Shown one piece after another: positions 18,722-27,632 of a stretch of DNA of 64,000 nt. How positions within the stretch are numbered: position 1 is the first letter of the stretch; every line of letters begins with the position of its first letter. Made by a program: the position numbers and the translations under genes. The stretch is from Lacibacter luteus (lineage in GTDB: Bacteria; Bacteroidota; Bacteroidia; Chitinophagales; Chitinophagaceae). The stretch lies in assembly GCF_004118265.1 (NCBI RefSeq), contig NZ_SDHW01000001.1:1798001-1862000 (forward strand). The letters run 5' to 3'. The notes beneath the pieces are model-generated. The model was not told the origin of the DNA. It ran no database searches and was given only the letters and a program-made list of their open reading frames with translations.

Positions 18722-19168
18722 ATGAAAACGCTATTCGAATCATCGGTTCGTGAAGAAATTATCAACCGCATCAATTCTTTAACATCAGAAAACAATGCAC
18801 AATGGGGCACCATGAATGTTTCGCAAATGCTGAAACATTGTACACTGTGTGATGATATGTTTTTCGGAAAGATTAATATCAAGCGTGTGTTCATTGGTCG
18901 CCTTATAGGGCCAATGTTATTGAAGAAGGCATTGCAGGATGATCGTGGTTTTGGAAAAAATTCACCAACAAGTCCGCTGTTGAAAACAAATAATGAGGTG
19001 TGTGATCTTGCAGTGCAAAAAAAAGAATGGACACTTAGCATCGAGCAATTTGCAGATTTCAACAACAATAATTTTGTGCATCCCTTTTTTGGGCCAATGA
19101 ACAAAGAGCAGATCGGTTTATTTGCATATAAACATGCAGATCATCACCTGCGGCAGTTCGGAGCATAA
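18722..19168 (+). CDS. DUF1569 (DinB-like) protein
   Basis: 148 residues, all helical in appearance. WGTMNVSQMLKHCTLCDD carries the first His and HPFFGPMNKEQIGLFAYKHADHHLRQFG carries the C-terminal H..HH set, the metal-binding arrangement of DUF1569, a member of the DinB/YfiT four-helix metalloprotein group. Some relatives are thiol transferases or hydrolases; the substrate is unknown here. The gene stands alone between fabH and a GrpB-family gene. Confidence 0.85.
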   Translation: MKTLFESSVREEIINRINSLTSENNAQWGTMNVSQMLKHCTLCDDMFFGKINIKRVFIGRLIGPMLLKKALQDDRGFGKNSPTSPLLKTNNEVCDLAVQKKEWTLSIEQFADFNNNNFVHPFFGPMNKEQIGLFAYKHADHHLRQFGA

Positions 19169-19257
19169 GTATCCGGCATTTCGAAATACACCTTACACTG
19201 AGTTAACCAATAGCTCTGCCTTAAACGTTTTATTTCTGTTTTAATTATTCAAACGCA

Positions 19258-19785
19258 ATGCTCATCAGGCCGTATTCAGCAACATGGGCTTCCGATTTTC
19301 AACGCATCGAAACCGTACTTGCAAAAGCGTTGACGGGAACCTCCTTTACTATTGAACACATTGGCAGCACGGCTGTTCCCGGTTTGGCGGCTAAACCAAT
19401 TATCGATCTTGATATTGCATTTGATAACAACACCGACTTCAACAACATTAAATCGAAACTTGAATTGCTTGGTTATTATCACAACGGCAACCAGGGAATT
19501 ACAGACAGAGAAGTTTTTAAACGATCTGCAGAGTCTATATCAAACAACATTTTAGACATGATCGCTCATCACCTTTACGTTTGCCCTGCAGACAGTGAAG
19601 AGTTAAAGCGACATCTGTTGTTCAGGAATTATTTACGTTCAAACGCAGCTGCAAGAAACACCTATGAACAACTGAAATATCAACTTGCAGAAGAAGCCAA
19701 ACACAACAAAAAGCTTTATGCTCAACTGAAGGAAGAAAAAGCAAAAGCGTTTATTGAAAGTATCGTTGCTAAAGCAGTTCATTAA
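19258..19785 (+). CDS. GrpB/UPF0157 family nucleotidyltransferase-like protein
   Basis: 175 residues. FTIEHIGSTAVPGLAAKPIIDLDIAF is the GrpB signature, containing the GS..........D.D pattern of the nucleotidyltransferase fold (two Asp near residues 45-47). HHLYVCPADSEELKRHLLFRNYLR and the final YEQLKYQLAEEAKHNKKLYAQLKEEKAKAFIESI match the rest of the family. The molecular role of GrpB proteins is not established. Two cysteine-free halves and normal length indicate an intact gene; the start ATG follows a short A/T-rich leader. Confidence 0.9.
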   Translation: MLIRPYSATWASDFQRIETVLAKALTGTSFTIEHIGSTAVPGLAAKPIIDLDIAFDNNTDFNNIKSKLELLGYYHNGNQGITDREVFKRSAESISNNILDMIAHHLYVCPADSEELKRHLLFRNYLRSNAAARNTYEQLKYQLAEEAKHNKKLYAQLKEEKAKAFIESIVAKAVH

Positions 19786-19813
19786 GTATGAATGCCGGCT
19801 ATGCGTTGCAACG

Positions 19814-20308
19814 TCAGACACGTGTGCGGTACCAATGCACAAAATCGGTTGCAGGAATTTTGGTTACGCCCAGCTCCCGCATCATTGTAACCAATTGCCC
19901 ACGATGATACGTGCCGTGATTGAACAGATGATGCACAACTGTCCATACAGCCGATCGAAACGCATCACCTTTTAAATTCTTATAGTCAAATTCACGATGG
20001 AGATCGTCTTCGGTACAATGTTGTAAAAAACGCTCCCACTCTCCCGATTGTTGCAACAACCCATTGATCACTTCGTTCATTGTGGGATTAAACTGTTTGC
20101 TCGGTATCACCAGTTGCTGATGGCCTTCCATACGCTGCCACCAGATACTTTCGGCATCCCACAAATGCAGAACAGTTGCGTACAAGTTCGGGAAGCTGCT
20201 TTTCACAATCTGCTGGTGCAGATGTTCATCCATTTCCAGAATAGCTGTTGTAATTTGCTCATATGCCCAACGATTGTAAGTTGCGTATGCCTGCAGCAGT
20301 TCTTTCAT
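19814..20308 (-). CDS. DinB family protein
   Basis: 164 residues. YNRWAYEQITTAILEMDEHLH at the N-terminus, LWDAESIWWQRMEGH with the first His, and TVVHHLFNHGTYHRGQL with the H...H pair give the DinB-type four-helix bundle with three His ligands for a divalent metal. Such proteins are damage-induced in Bacillus and related to bacillithiol transferases; the activity here is not readable. It is convergent with the GrpB-family gene 28 bases away and stands alone. Confidence 0.9.
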   Translation of the reverse strand: MKELLQAYATYNRWAYEQITTAILEMDEHLHQQIVKSSFPNLYATVLHLWDAESIWWQRMEGHQQLVIPSKQFNPTMNEVINGLLQQSGEWERFLQHCTEDDLHREFDYKNLKGDAFRSAVWTVVHHLFNHGTYHRGQLVTMMRELGVTKIPATDFVHWYRTRV

Positions 20309-20444
20309 AAAAAAGATTTGCTTTGAAATTAATCAATTAATCAAAACGAAATTACTTCGTTTGGCGTCTTCAATTCTTTAAGAACGGTTGGCTGTACGTT
20401 TTATTAATGCGTACTTTTATTCACTCATAGTAAATAAGGAAGCA

Positions 20445-21572
20445 ATGGAATTTTCTACACGCATCATTCACGAAGACAATATTAAAGATGGAAGTGGAGC
20501 AGTAATGTCTCCGATCATTTTATCTACCACGTTCGAACGTGGTGAAGACGGCATCAATTATCCCGGTGGTTATTTTTATTCACGTTACGATAACCCTAAC
20601 CGTAATGCACTTGAAAACAAATTAGCGAAGATGGAAAACGGTGCTACCTGTGTAAGCTTTGCATCAGGACTTGCAGCTGCAACCAACGTTTTCCAGAGTT
20701 TGAAAAGCGGCGACCACATCATCATCCCCGATGATACTTACTTTTCCATCCGTTCAATTCTTGATCAGATGTTTGCTGCATTTGGCATCCGTTATACATT
20801 GGTTGATATGACCGATCTTGCAGGTGTTGAAAAAGCAATTCAACCAAACACTGTTCTCATCTGGATGGAAACACCTTCGAACCCGTCATTAAAAATAACC
20901 GACATCGAAGCAATTGTGCGTATTGCAAAAAAACACAACTGCTTTACCGTTGCCGACAATACATGGGCTACTCCTTTTTATACAAAGCCTACCGATCTTG
21001 GTGTTGATATTACGTTACACTCAACAACAAAATACTTAGGCGGCCACAGCGATATACTTGGTGGTGCATTAATTTTTAAGAACGCCGATGAACGTTATGA
21101 ACGCATCCGTGCATTTCAAAAATTAGGAGGCGCTGTTCCCTCACCATACGATTGCTGGTTGTTATGCAGAAGTCTTACAACATTTGTTGCACGTATGCCA
21201 ATACATTCAAACAACGCTATGCAACTTGCAAGTTACCTCGAAGCGCATCCAAAAATTGAACGGGTGCTATATCCCGGTCTTACATCGCACCCGCAACATC
21301 CAATTGCTGTAAAACAAATGCAAAACGGTTACGGTGGCATGCTTTCCATTTTAGTAAAAGGCGATCGTTCATCTGCATTAAAACTTGCAGATGCATTAAA
21401 CCTGTTTACACATGCAACCAGTTTAGGAGGTGTTGAAAGTTTAATAGAACATCGTAAGTCAATAGAAGGAGAAGCTTCCCCTACTGCAGATAACCTGTTG
21501 CGTATTTCTGTTGGTATAGAAGACATCAAAGATCTTGTTGAAGATTTTAAGCAGGCGCTTGAAAAAATCTAG
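20445..21572 (+). CDS. Trans-sulfuration PLP enzyme (cystathionine gamma-synthase/lyase family)
   Basis: 375 residues, Cys/Met metabolism PLP family. Visible blocks are STTFERGEDGINYPGGYFYSRYDNPNRNALE, the SGLAAATNVFQSL loop, the Asp-containing VADNTWATPF, and LHSTTKYLGGHSDILGG, in which the Lys of TTKYLGG forms the Schiff base. SLGGVESLIEHR near residue 325 is the C-terminal substrate loop. The family includes MetB, MetC, MGL and O-acetylhomoserine enzymes; the exact reaction cannot be fixed from sequence by eye. The ATG at 20445 follows AAGGAAGC, a fair ribosome site, and is preferred over an upstream frame extension to 20388. Confidence 0.9.
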   Translation: MEFSTRIIHEDNIKDGSGAVMSPIILSTTFERGEDGINYPGGYFYSRYDNPNRNALENKLAKMENGATCVSFASGLAAATNVFQSLKSGDHIIIPDDTYFSIRSILDQMFAAFGIRYTLVDMTDLAGVEKAIQPNTVLIWMETPSNPSLKITDIEAIVRIAKKHNCFTVADNTWATPFYTKPTDLGVDITLHSTTKYLGGHSDILGGALIFKNADERYERIRAFQKLGGAVPSPYDCWLLCRSLTTFVARMPIHSNNAMQLASYLEAHPKIERVLYPGLTSHPQHPIAVKQMQNGYGGMLSILVKGDRSSALKLADALNLFTHATSLGGVESLIEHRKSIEGEASPTADNLLRISVGIEDIKDLVEDFKQALEKI

Positions 21573-21650
21573 TTCTGCCTGTAACAGCGCATCACTTATT
21601 GCGACTTACTAATCGAAAGACTATCATCGAACACCATAAACAACATCATC

Positions 21651-23447
21651 ATGAGAAAACTTTTACTGTCGCTCATTGCTTTTGCAGCAGTGCAAATAAC
21701 CTATGCACAAAAAACCGATAAACGCCTTGCAGGTATTGATACGTTTATTACCCGTGTGTTAAACGAATGGAAAGCAGCAGGTGTAACAGTTGCAATTGTT
21801 GAGAAAAACAAAGTGGTTCTTGCAAAAGGATTTGGTTACAAAGATTATGAGAATAAAGTGCCTGTAACTGAAAACACACTGTTTGCAATTGGCAGCTGCA
21901 GCAAAGCTTTCACATCTTCATTACTTGCATTTCCAATGAAGGATGGCAAACTCGATTTAGATAAGCCGGTAACACAGTATTTACCTGAGCTTCGTTTTAT
22001 TGATGATGATTTGAACAACAATGTAACAACAAGAGATATGATGAGCCATCGTACCGGCCTACCCCGTCACGATCTTGCATGGTATGGTTCATCTACACGA
22101 AGAGACAGTTTAATTTACTCCATCCGTTTTTTTGAAAAAACAGCTCCGCTTCGCAGAGTTTGGCAATACAACAACTTTATGTTTTTAGCACAAGGTGTGC
22201 TTGCAGAAAAACTATGTGGCAAAACATGGGAAAATTTAGTAAAAGAACAATTGTTTACTCCGCTTGGCATGGGTGCTTCCAACACATCTATGCACGATCA
22301 TGTACTTGCTCCTGATTATTCATTCGGTTATAAAGAAAAAGATGGCAAGGTTGTAAAGATGAAGTTTATGAATATTGATGCAATTGGTCCGGCAGGCTCC
22401 ATCAACTCCAATGCAACAGATATGGCCAAGTGGGTAATGATGTGGGTGAATGGCGGCAAATTCAACGGCAAAGAAATTCTTCCATCCTTGTATTATAACC
22501 AGGCTATCAGTTCGCAAATGATCATTGGTGCAGGTTTGCCAACAAAAGAACAGCCAGATGTATTCTTCAGCAATTATGGTTTCGGATGGTTTCTTGCAAA
22601 CTACCGGGGTCATTATCGTGTTGAACATGGCGGTAATATCGATGGTTTCAGTACAAGCACTTGCTTTTTTCCAACGGATAGCATCGGCATTTTTGTATCG
22701 GTAAATCAAAACGGTTCAGCAATTCCGTCCATCATCCGTAATACTATTGCTGATAAATTATTAGGACTTCCGTATAAAGACTGGCAACGAACACAACGCA
22801 ATGCATACGAAAAAGCATTAGCCACTGCAAAAGAACAGGCAAAAGCCGATAGCACACAACGTAAGCTTGGCACAAAACCGACGCATGCAATAACAGATTA
22901 TACAGGCACATATACAAGCGATGGTTATGGAAGTATTGTAATTGATCAGAAAAAGGACGGACTTACTGCACATTACAACAGTTTAACATTTACAGTAAAA
23001 CACTATCATTTTAATTATTTCAACTTCATTCCTGTTGATGATGGAGTCGATGCTGATGAAAGTGCAGCTTTAAAAGGTCAGTTCAACATTAATGTAAAAG
23101 GTGAAATCGAATCGCTGTCGTTACCACTGCAATCGGGAGTAAAAGATATTGTTTTCAAAAAGCAGGTGCAAACAATTGAAGTTAGCAAAGCTGATCTTGA
23201 AAAATATGTTGGCGAATACGAATTACCCGGACCAACAATTGTAAAAGTGTACATTAAAGGCGATAAAACCCTCATGGTGTTTGTTCCCGGTCAGCCCGAT
23301 TATGAATTGGTTGCTGTAAAAACCGATCTCTTCAACTTTAAAGCATTGAGTGGTTTTAGTGTAAAGTTTGATAAAGATGAAAACGGAAACATTACGGCAT
23401 TAAACTTTGTACAACCCAACGGTACATTCAAAGCAAAACGAAAATAA
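21651..23447 (+). CDS. Secreted serine hydrolase, class C beta-lactamase family, with DUF3471-type tail
   Basis: 598 residues. Signal peptide MRKLLLSLIAFAAVQITYAQ, then the penicillin-binding-like domain: Ser82-x-x-Lys85 in FAIGSCSKAFTS, the Tyr-x-Asn element in WQYNNFMFLAQG, and HGG in VEHGGNIDGFST replacing the KTG motif, as in esterase-type members. From about residue 400 there are two lipocalin-like tail modules (HAITDYTGTYTSDGYGSIVI and LEKYVGEYELPGPTIVKVYI). Likely a periplasmic or outer-membrane peptidase/esterase of the AmpC-like group rather than an antibiotic-resistance enzyme (inference). It is monocistronic, with a terminator at 23463. Confidence 0.9.
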   Translation: MRKLLLSLIAFAAVQITYAQKTDKRLAGIDTFITRVLNEWKAAGVTVAIVEKNKVVLAKGFGYKDYENKVPVTENTLFAIGSCSKAFTSSLLAFPMKDGKLDLDKPVTQYLPELRFIDDDLNNNVTTRDMMSHRTGLPRHDLAWYGSSTRRDSLIYSIRFFEKTAPLRRVWQYNNFMFLAQGVLAEKLCGKTWENLVKEQLFTPLGMGASNTSMHDHVLAPDYSFGYKEKDGKVVKMKFMNIDAIGPAGSINSNATDMAKWVMMWVNGGKFNGKEILPSLYYNQAISSQMIIGAGLPTKEQPDVFFSNYGFGWFLANYRGHYRVEHGGNIDGFSTSTCFFPTDSIGIFVSVNQNGSAIPSIIRNTIADKLLGLPYKDWQRTQRNAYEKALATAKEQAKADSTQRKLGTKPTHAITDYTGTYTSDGYGSIVIDQKKDGLTAHYNSLTFTVKHYHFNYFNFIPVDDGVDADESAALKGQFNINVKGEIESLSLPLQSGVKDIVFKKQVQTIEVSKADLEKYVGEYELPGPTIVKVYIKGDKTLMVFVPGQPDYELVAVKTDLFNFKALSGFSVKFDKDENGNITALNFVQPNGTFKAKRK

Positions 23448-23462
23448 CAACCTCATGTAAAT

Positions 23463-23494
23463 AAAAAAGCCGCTTGTATACAAGCGGCTTTTTT
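23463..23494 (+). terminator. Rho-independent terminator after the serine hydrolase gene
   Basis: Perfect 14-base arms aaaaaagccgcttg / caagcggctttttt with loop tata. Confidence 0.92.
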
Positions 23495-23579
23495 ATTTAC
23501 ATACTTACAACATTTAGGTTTTGTTCAACCCGTACAGATGGTTTATTTTAGCGACATTCCTCATTTAAACATTTTGCCT

Positions 23580-24548
23580 ATGCAGTCGTTGCTGAAAAAA
23601 ATAATCATCAACACAATTGTACGTCGTAGAATTAAAAACGATAAAGCCGTAACCAATTATCAACTGGCAATGGGCTGGCGTGAGTTGAAGATCACTTTTT
23701 TCAGTCAGCTAAAAGATGTGGCATTGATCATTACCGGTATTTTTTCTGCTGCGTTTGGTTTTAAAGGTTTCCTGCTTACTAATCATTTTATTGATGGTGG
23801 GGCAACAGGCATATCGCTGTTAATTTCTGCACTTACAAAAGTGCCTTTGTACATTTTATTACCGCTGGTAAATATCCCCTTTATACTTCTTGCACTAAAA
23901 GTAGTAAACCGAACCTTTGCCATTAAAACAGCGTTGGCTATTTGTGGTCTTGCATTGGTAGTAGCAACGGTTGAATTTCCAAATATTACCAACGACAATT
24001 TACTCGTAGCACTTTTCGGTGGCTTTTTTCTTGGTGCAGGCATTGGCCTTTCGGTAAGAGGAGGTGCTGTTATTGATGGCACCGAAGTACTGGCAATTTA
24101 TTTAAGCCGTAAGCTGGGTACTACGATGGGCGATATCATTATCCTCATCAACATCTGCATCTTCGGTACTGCTGCTTATTTTCTTTCCATTGAAATTGCC
24201 ATGTATTCATTAATCACTTACCTGGCTGCATCAAAAACACTCGACTTTATTGTGGAAGGCTTGGAAGAATATATTGGTGTAACGATCATTTCATCGCACA
24301 ACGAAGAAATACGGCAGATGCTGATCAACAATATTGGCCGTGGGTTTACTGTGTACAATGGCAAACGTGGCTTTGGTAAAAAAGGCGAATCGCAGGATGT
24401 TGACATTATCTACACAGTTGTTACACGGCTTGAATTGAACAAATTGAAAACTGAAATTGAAAAGATCGATCCGCATTCATTTGTTGTAATGAGCAGCGTT
24501 CGTGATACAAAAGGTGGGATGATTAAAAAGCGTCCGCTCAAGCATTAA
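23580..24548 (+). CDS. YitT family membrane protein with DUF2179 domain
   Basis: 322 residues. Five hydrophobic segments lie between about residues 45 and 215 (ALIITGIFSAAFGFKGFLL, VPLYILLPLVNIPFILLALKV, FGGFFLGAGIGLSVRGGAV and others), with GGAVIDGTEVLAIYLSRKLG as the YitT signature. The C-terminal DUF2179 domain (about 235-310; EEYIGVTIISSHNEEIRQML, DVDIIYTVVTRLELNKL) is cytosolic and PII-like in overall layout. The transported substrate is unknown. Start 23580 fits the family better than an upstream ATG at 23538, but both are possible. Confidence 0.88.
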   Translation: MQSLLKKIIINTIVRRRIKNDKAVTNYQLAMGWRELKITFFSQLKDVALIITGIFSAAFGFKGFLLTNHFIDGGATGISLLISALTKVPLYILLPLVNIPFILLALKVVNRTFAIKTALAICGLALVVATVEFPNITNDNLLVALFGGFFLGAGIGLSVRGGAVIDGTEVLAIYLSRKLGTTMGDIIILINICIFGTAAYFLSIEIAMYSLITYLAASKTLDFIVEGLEEYIGVTIISSHNEEIRQMLINNIGRGFTVYNGKRGFGKKGESQDVDIIYTVVTRLELNKLKTEIEKIDPHSFVVMSSVRDTKGGMIKKRPLKH

Positions 24549-24595
24549 AACATCACCGGCATAACACGTAATTTTGCTGAATTAAAAAATACAAG

Positions 24596-25048
24596 ATGGC
24601 AATTGCAATAAGAAGAGCTGTTAAGGAAGATTGTCCACGTTTATTAGAACTGGTACAGGAACTTGCATTGTACGAAAAAGCACCGCAGGAAGTTACGGTT
24701 ACGCTCGATCATTTTATTGAAAGTGGTTTTGGGGCAAATCCTGTTTGGTGGGCTTTTGTTGCAGAAGAAGATGGACTTGTACAAGGCTTTGCATTGTACT
24801 ACGTTCGCTACTCAACATGGAAAGGGCAGCGTATGTATTTGGAAGATATTCTTGTTACCGAACAGGCAAGAGGTAAAGGCTTAGGCAAGTTATTATTTGA
24901 TCAATTAATTGCTGAAGCGAAAGAACGAAAATTCAGCGGGATTGTATGGCAGGTGTTGGAGTGGAACGAACCTGCTATTAATTTCTATAAAAAATATAAA
25001 GCAGATTTTGACCCCGAATGGATCAACTGCAGCATAACTATTTCGTAG
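24596..25048 (+). CDS. GNAT N-acetyltransferase, SSAT-like
   Basis: 150 residues. IRRAVKEDCPRLLELVQELALYEKAPQEV at the N-terminus, ALYYVRYSTWKGQRMYLEDILV, then TEQARGKGLGKLLFDQLIAEA with the R-G-x-G-L-G acetyl-CoA loop, and VLEWNEPAINFYKKYKA. The YSTWKG..MYLEDI pattern is that of spermidine/spermine or diamine N1-acetyltransferases, so an amine or amino-acid substrate is likely but unproven. TAATTTTG (24569-24576) is an exact -7 box 19 bases before the ATG. A second small gene follows after one base. Confidence 0.88.
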   Translation: MAIAIRRAVKEDCPRLLELVQELALYEKAPQEVTVTLDHFIESGFGANPVWWAFVAEEDGLVQGFALYYVRYSTWKGQRMYLEDILVTEQARGKGLGKLLFDQLIAEAKERKFSGIVWQVLEWNEPAINFYKKYKADFDPEWINCSITIS

Positions 25049-25049
25049 C

Positions 25050-25388
25050 ATGGGAATACTTATTTACGGCACATACAGCAAACCAATAGGAATTGATGAA
25101 TACTTGATAAAGTGTGCAGCATGTGAAGCACATACCTGGCATGATGTAATGATCTCCAGTAAATATTTGCATTTCTATGGAATTCCGGCATGCCCTGTAG
25201 AGAAAGAAGCTGATTTTATTTGCCAAAAATGTGGACTAAAAAGGTATGGAAGGAGTTTTAATGAAGATACGATTCCAGACTATAAAAATGTAAAGCACAA
25301 ATTCCGACACCCAATTAGTTCATGGTTCTTAACTATTTTAATTGCAACCCCGTTATTAATCTCAATACTATTTAACATTCTTACATAA
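25050..25388 (+). CDS. Hypothetical zinc-ribbon membrane-anchored protein
   Basis: 112 residues; no family recognised. Two cysteine pairs (CAAC near residue 22 and CQKC near residue 61) are spaced like a zinc ribbon, and a single hydrophobic segment near residues 92-110 (WFLTILIATPLLISILFNIL) would anchor the C-terminus in the membrane. It begins one base after the acetyltransferase stop, so the two are translationally coupled. A strong bidirectional terminator begins at its stop codon. Confidence 0.65.
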   Translation: MGILIYGTYSKPIGIDEYLIKCAACEAHTWHDVMISSKYLHFYGIPACPVEKEADFICQKCGLKRYGRSFNEDTIPDYKNVKHKFRHPISSWFLTILIATPLLISILFNILT

Positions 25389-25422
25389 AAAAAGAGCCGC
25401 AAATCATTGCGGCTCTTTTTTT
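25387..25422. terminator. Bidirectional terminator between the zinc-ribbon gene and fabD
   Basis: Perfect 16-base arms: seven A, gagccgcaa, loop atca, ttgcggctc, seven T. It sits between convergent genes and works on both strands. Confidence 0.93.
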
Positions 25423-25442
25423 ATGTACTTCTAACTTCGTAT

Positions 25443-26333
25443 TTAATTCACTCCTTCCACCAACATTTCTTTATTGATTTTTTGTACAAGCCCCTGCAGT
25501 ACCTTACCCGGACCAACTTCAGTAAACTTGCTTGCACCATCTGCAATCATCGATTGCACACTTTGTGTCCAACGTACAGCACCGGTTAACTGATCGATAA
25601 GGTTTTGCTTAATCTCATCTTTGTCCAACACTGCTTTCGCAACTACATTCTGATAAACGGGACATTGTGGTGTGTAGAAATTTGTGCTCTCGATCTTTGC
25701 TTTCAATTCTTCTTTTGCAGGTTCCATCAATGGACTGTGAAACGCTCCACCAACAGGTAATACCAATGCACGCTTTGCTCCTGCTGCTTTCATACGTTCG
25801 CAGGCAATATCAATTCCTTTTAATGAACCACTGATCACTAACTGGCCGGGGCAGTTATAGTTTGCAGCAACAACAACCTCACCTGTTTCTTCAAATACCT
25901 GTTTGCAAACTTCTTCTACTTTTTCATCGGCTAATGCTAATACTGCCGCCATGGTCGATGGGTTCATTTCACATGCTTTCTGCATGGCTTGTGCACGAAC
26001 ACTAACCAGTTGCAAAGCATCTTCAAAACTAAGAACAGCATTTGCCTCCAATGCACTAAACTCACCCAACGAATGACCAGCCACCATATCGGGTTTGGCA
26101 TTTTCAATTGTTTTATACGCTACAACAGAATGTAAGAACACAGCCGGTTGTGTTACGTTGGTTTGTTTCAGATCCTCATCGGTGCCGGTGAACATAATAT
26201 CAGAAATACGGAAACCTAATATTTCATTCGCCTGTTCAAATAAACGTTGGGCAGATGCACTTGAGTCGTACAAATTCTTTCCCATTCCGCTAAATTGTGA
26301 ACCTTGACCCGGAAATACAAACGCATGTTTCAT
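25443..26333 (-). CDS. fabD: Malonyl CoA-acyl carrier protein transacylase FabD
   Basis: 296 residues. FVFPGQGSQFSGMGKNLYD opens the acyltransferase domain; the catalytic Ser is in VAGHSLGEFSAL (about residue 91), the substrate-binding Arg in FEDALQLVSVRAQAMQ (about 116), and the catalytic His in VGGAFHSPLMEPA (about 200). FabD loads malonyl onto ACP for fatty acid synthesis. It follows folE by about 150 bases, but a terminator at 26432 separates them, so it is its own transcription unit. Confidence 0.96.
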   Translation of the reverse strand: MKHAFVFPGQGSQFSGMGKNLYDSSASAQRLFEQANEILGFRISDIMFTGTDEDLKQTNVTQPAVFLHSVVAYKTIENAKPDMVAGHSLGEFSALEANAVLSFEDALQLVSVRAQAMQKACEMNPSTMAAVLALADEKVEEVCKQVFEETGEVVVAANYNCPGQLVISGSLKGIDIACERMKAAGAKRALVLPVGGAFHSPLMEPAKEELKAKIESTNFYTPQCPVYQNVVAKAVLDKDEIKQNLIDQLTGAVRWTQSVQSMIADGASKFTEVGPGKVLQGLVQKINKEMLVEGVN

Positions 26334-26431
26334 ATGCTTGTCTTTTTATTGTTTTTTAATTGTCCTGTATAATTCGCCACAAAAAATTTATGACTCATTT
26401 CATATTGAAAAATTCAGTGGGCAAAAATAAA

Positions 26432-26460
26432 GAAGTCTGTTGCAATCAGCAACAGACTTC
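26432..26460 (-). terminator. Rho-independent terminator after folE
   Basis: Perfect 12-base arms (gaagtctgttgc / gcaacagacttc on the plus strand) with a five-base loop; on the minus strand it is followed by TTTATTTTTG. Confidence 0.9.
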
Positions 26461-26482
26461 GATCATAATCAATAGCGGGCTA

Positions 26483-27079
26483 TTAATTGAACTTTCCGGA
26501 AATGAGTTTCAGAAACTCACTCCTTGTTGCTTCTTTTTGAAATTCGCCTGAAAATGCTGAGGTAGTAGTTACTGAGTTTTGCTTTTGTACTCCACGCATC
26601 ATCATACATAAATGCTGTGCTTCTACAACAACAGCCACACCCATCGGGTTCAGCGATTCTTTAATGGCTTCCAGTATTTGCGTAGTTAAACGTTCCTGCA
26701 CCTGTAGTCTGCGGCTGTACACATCTACCACCCGGGCAAGTTTACTCAACCCCGTTATCCAGCCGTTAGGAATGTAAGCAATATGTGCTTTGCCGAAAAA
26801 AGGCAACATATGGTGCTCGCACATGCTGTACAACTCAATATCTTTCACAATTACCATTTCACTCACCTCTTCATGAAACTTTGCACTTTCAAGAATTGCT
26901 TTCGCATCCATATGGTAACCCTGTGTAAGAAACTGCATAGCTTTTGCTACACGCTCAGGTGTTTTCAATAATCCTTCTCTTTGGGAATCTTCCCCTAACA
27001 GATCAATTGCGCTTCTGTAATTTTCAATTAGTCCTGAAGTAATTTTCTCTTCGTATTGTTCTGTTTTTTTATACGCCAT
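26483..27079 (-). CDS. folE: GTP cyclohydrolase I
   Basis: 198 residues. [21 protein letters not shown] holds the zinc ligands Cys and His (CEHH); the second Cys ligand is in [17 protein letters not shown] near residue 160; [22 protein letters not shown] is the GTP-binding core. The enzyme makes dihydroneopterin triphosphate, the entry point to folate, queuosine and biopterin. Directly upstream on the same strand are two PTPS/QueD-family genes that consume this product, so the three probably form a pterin or queuosine unit (45 and 94 bases between them). Confidence 0.95.
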   Translation of the reverse strand: MAYKKTEQYEEKITSGLIENYRSAIDLLGEDSQREGLLKTPERVAKAMQFLTQGYHMDAKAILESAKFHEEVSEMVIVKDIELYSMCEHHMLPFFGKAHIAYIPNGWITGLSKLARVVDVYSRRLQVQERLTTQILEAIKESLNPMGVAVVVEAQHLCMMMRGVQKQNSVTTTSAFSGEFQKEATRSEFLKLISGKFN

Positions 27080-27124
27080 GTTTCAGTTTTAATATACTAT
27101 AAGTTATTTCCTGTTGCCTTTACA

Positions 27125-27538
27125 TCAGGCAGGATATTCTACAAAGTTGCGGGGTGTTTCGTACAAACGAATCTGCATTTCTTTATCTGCATCAATATGC
27201 GGCCGCAGTAATTCATAAATTACAATTGCAATATTTTCTGCAGTAGGATTTATATTTTTAAACTCTTCGGTATCGAGGTTAAGATTTTTATGATCGAAGC
27301 GGTCGTGCACTTCACGATGAATAAGATCGCTCAGCATTTTTAAATCCATTACATAACCAGTAGCAGCATCGGGCACGCCGGTAACTTTTACTACAAGTTC
27401 GTAATTATGTCCGTGAAAGGAGGGATTGTTGCACTTACCAAACACCGCATCATTTTTTTCATCGGTCCATGCCGGGTTGTATAAACGATGTGCAGCATTG
27501 AAATGTTCGTGCCGGAAAACAGATACTTTTTTTTGCAT
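27125..27538 (-). CDS. 6-pyruvoyl tetrahydropterin synthase / QueD family protein (copy 1)
   Basis: 137 residues. Zinc ligands are His in FNAAHRLYNP and the two His in FHGHNYEL; the catalytic Cys lies in FGKCNNPSFHGH with Cys-x5-His spacing. DRFDHKNLNLD contains the catalytic Asp-His and IRLYETPRNFVEYP carries the pterin-binding Glu. The Cys-x5-His-Gly-His spacing resembles animal PTPS more than Escherichia coli QueD (Cys-x3). The family makes 6-pyruvoyltetrahydropterin or 6-carboxytetrahydropterin from the folE product. It is a clear paralogue of the next gene. Confidence 0.9.
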   Translation of the reverse strand: MQKKVSVFRHEHFNAAHRLYNPAWTDEKNDAVFGKCNNPSFHGHNYELVVKVTGVPDAATGYVMDLKMLSDLIHREVHDRFDHKNLNLDTEEFKNINPTAENIAIVIYELLRPHIDADKEMQIRLYETPRNFVEYPA

Positions 27539-27632
27539 GACAGATGAAACACCAATTTAATCCTGCCATGTACTTTACAGAAAAGAACCTTGCAGGTGTA
27601 CAGGAACTATAACAAGGTACGCAGTAAAATGT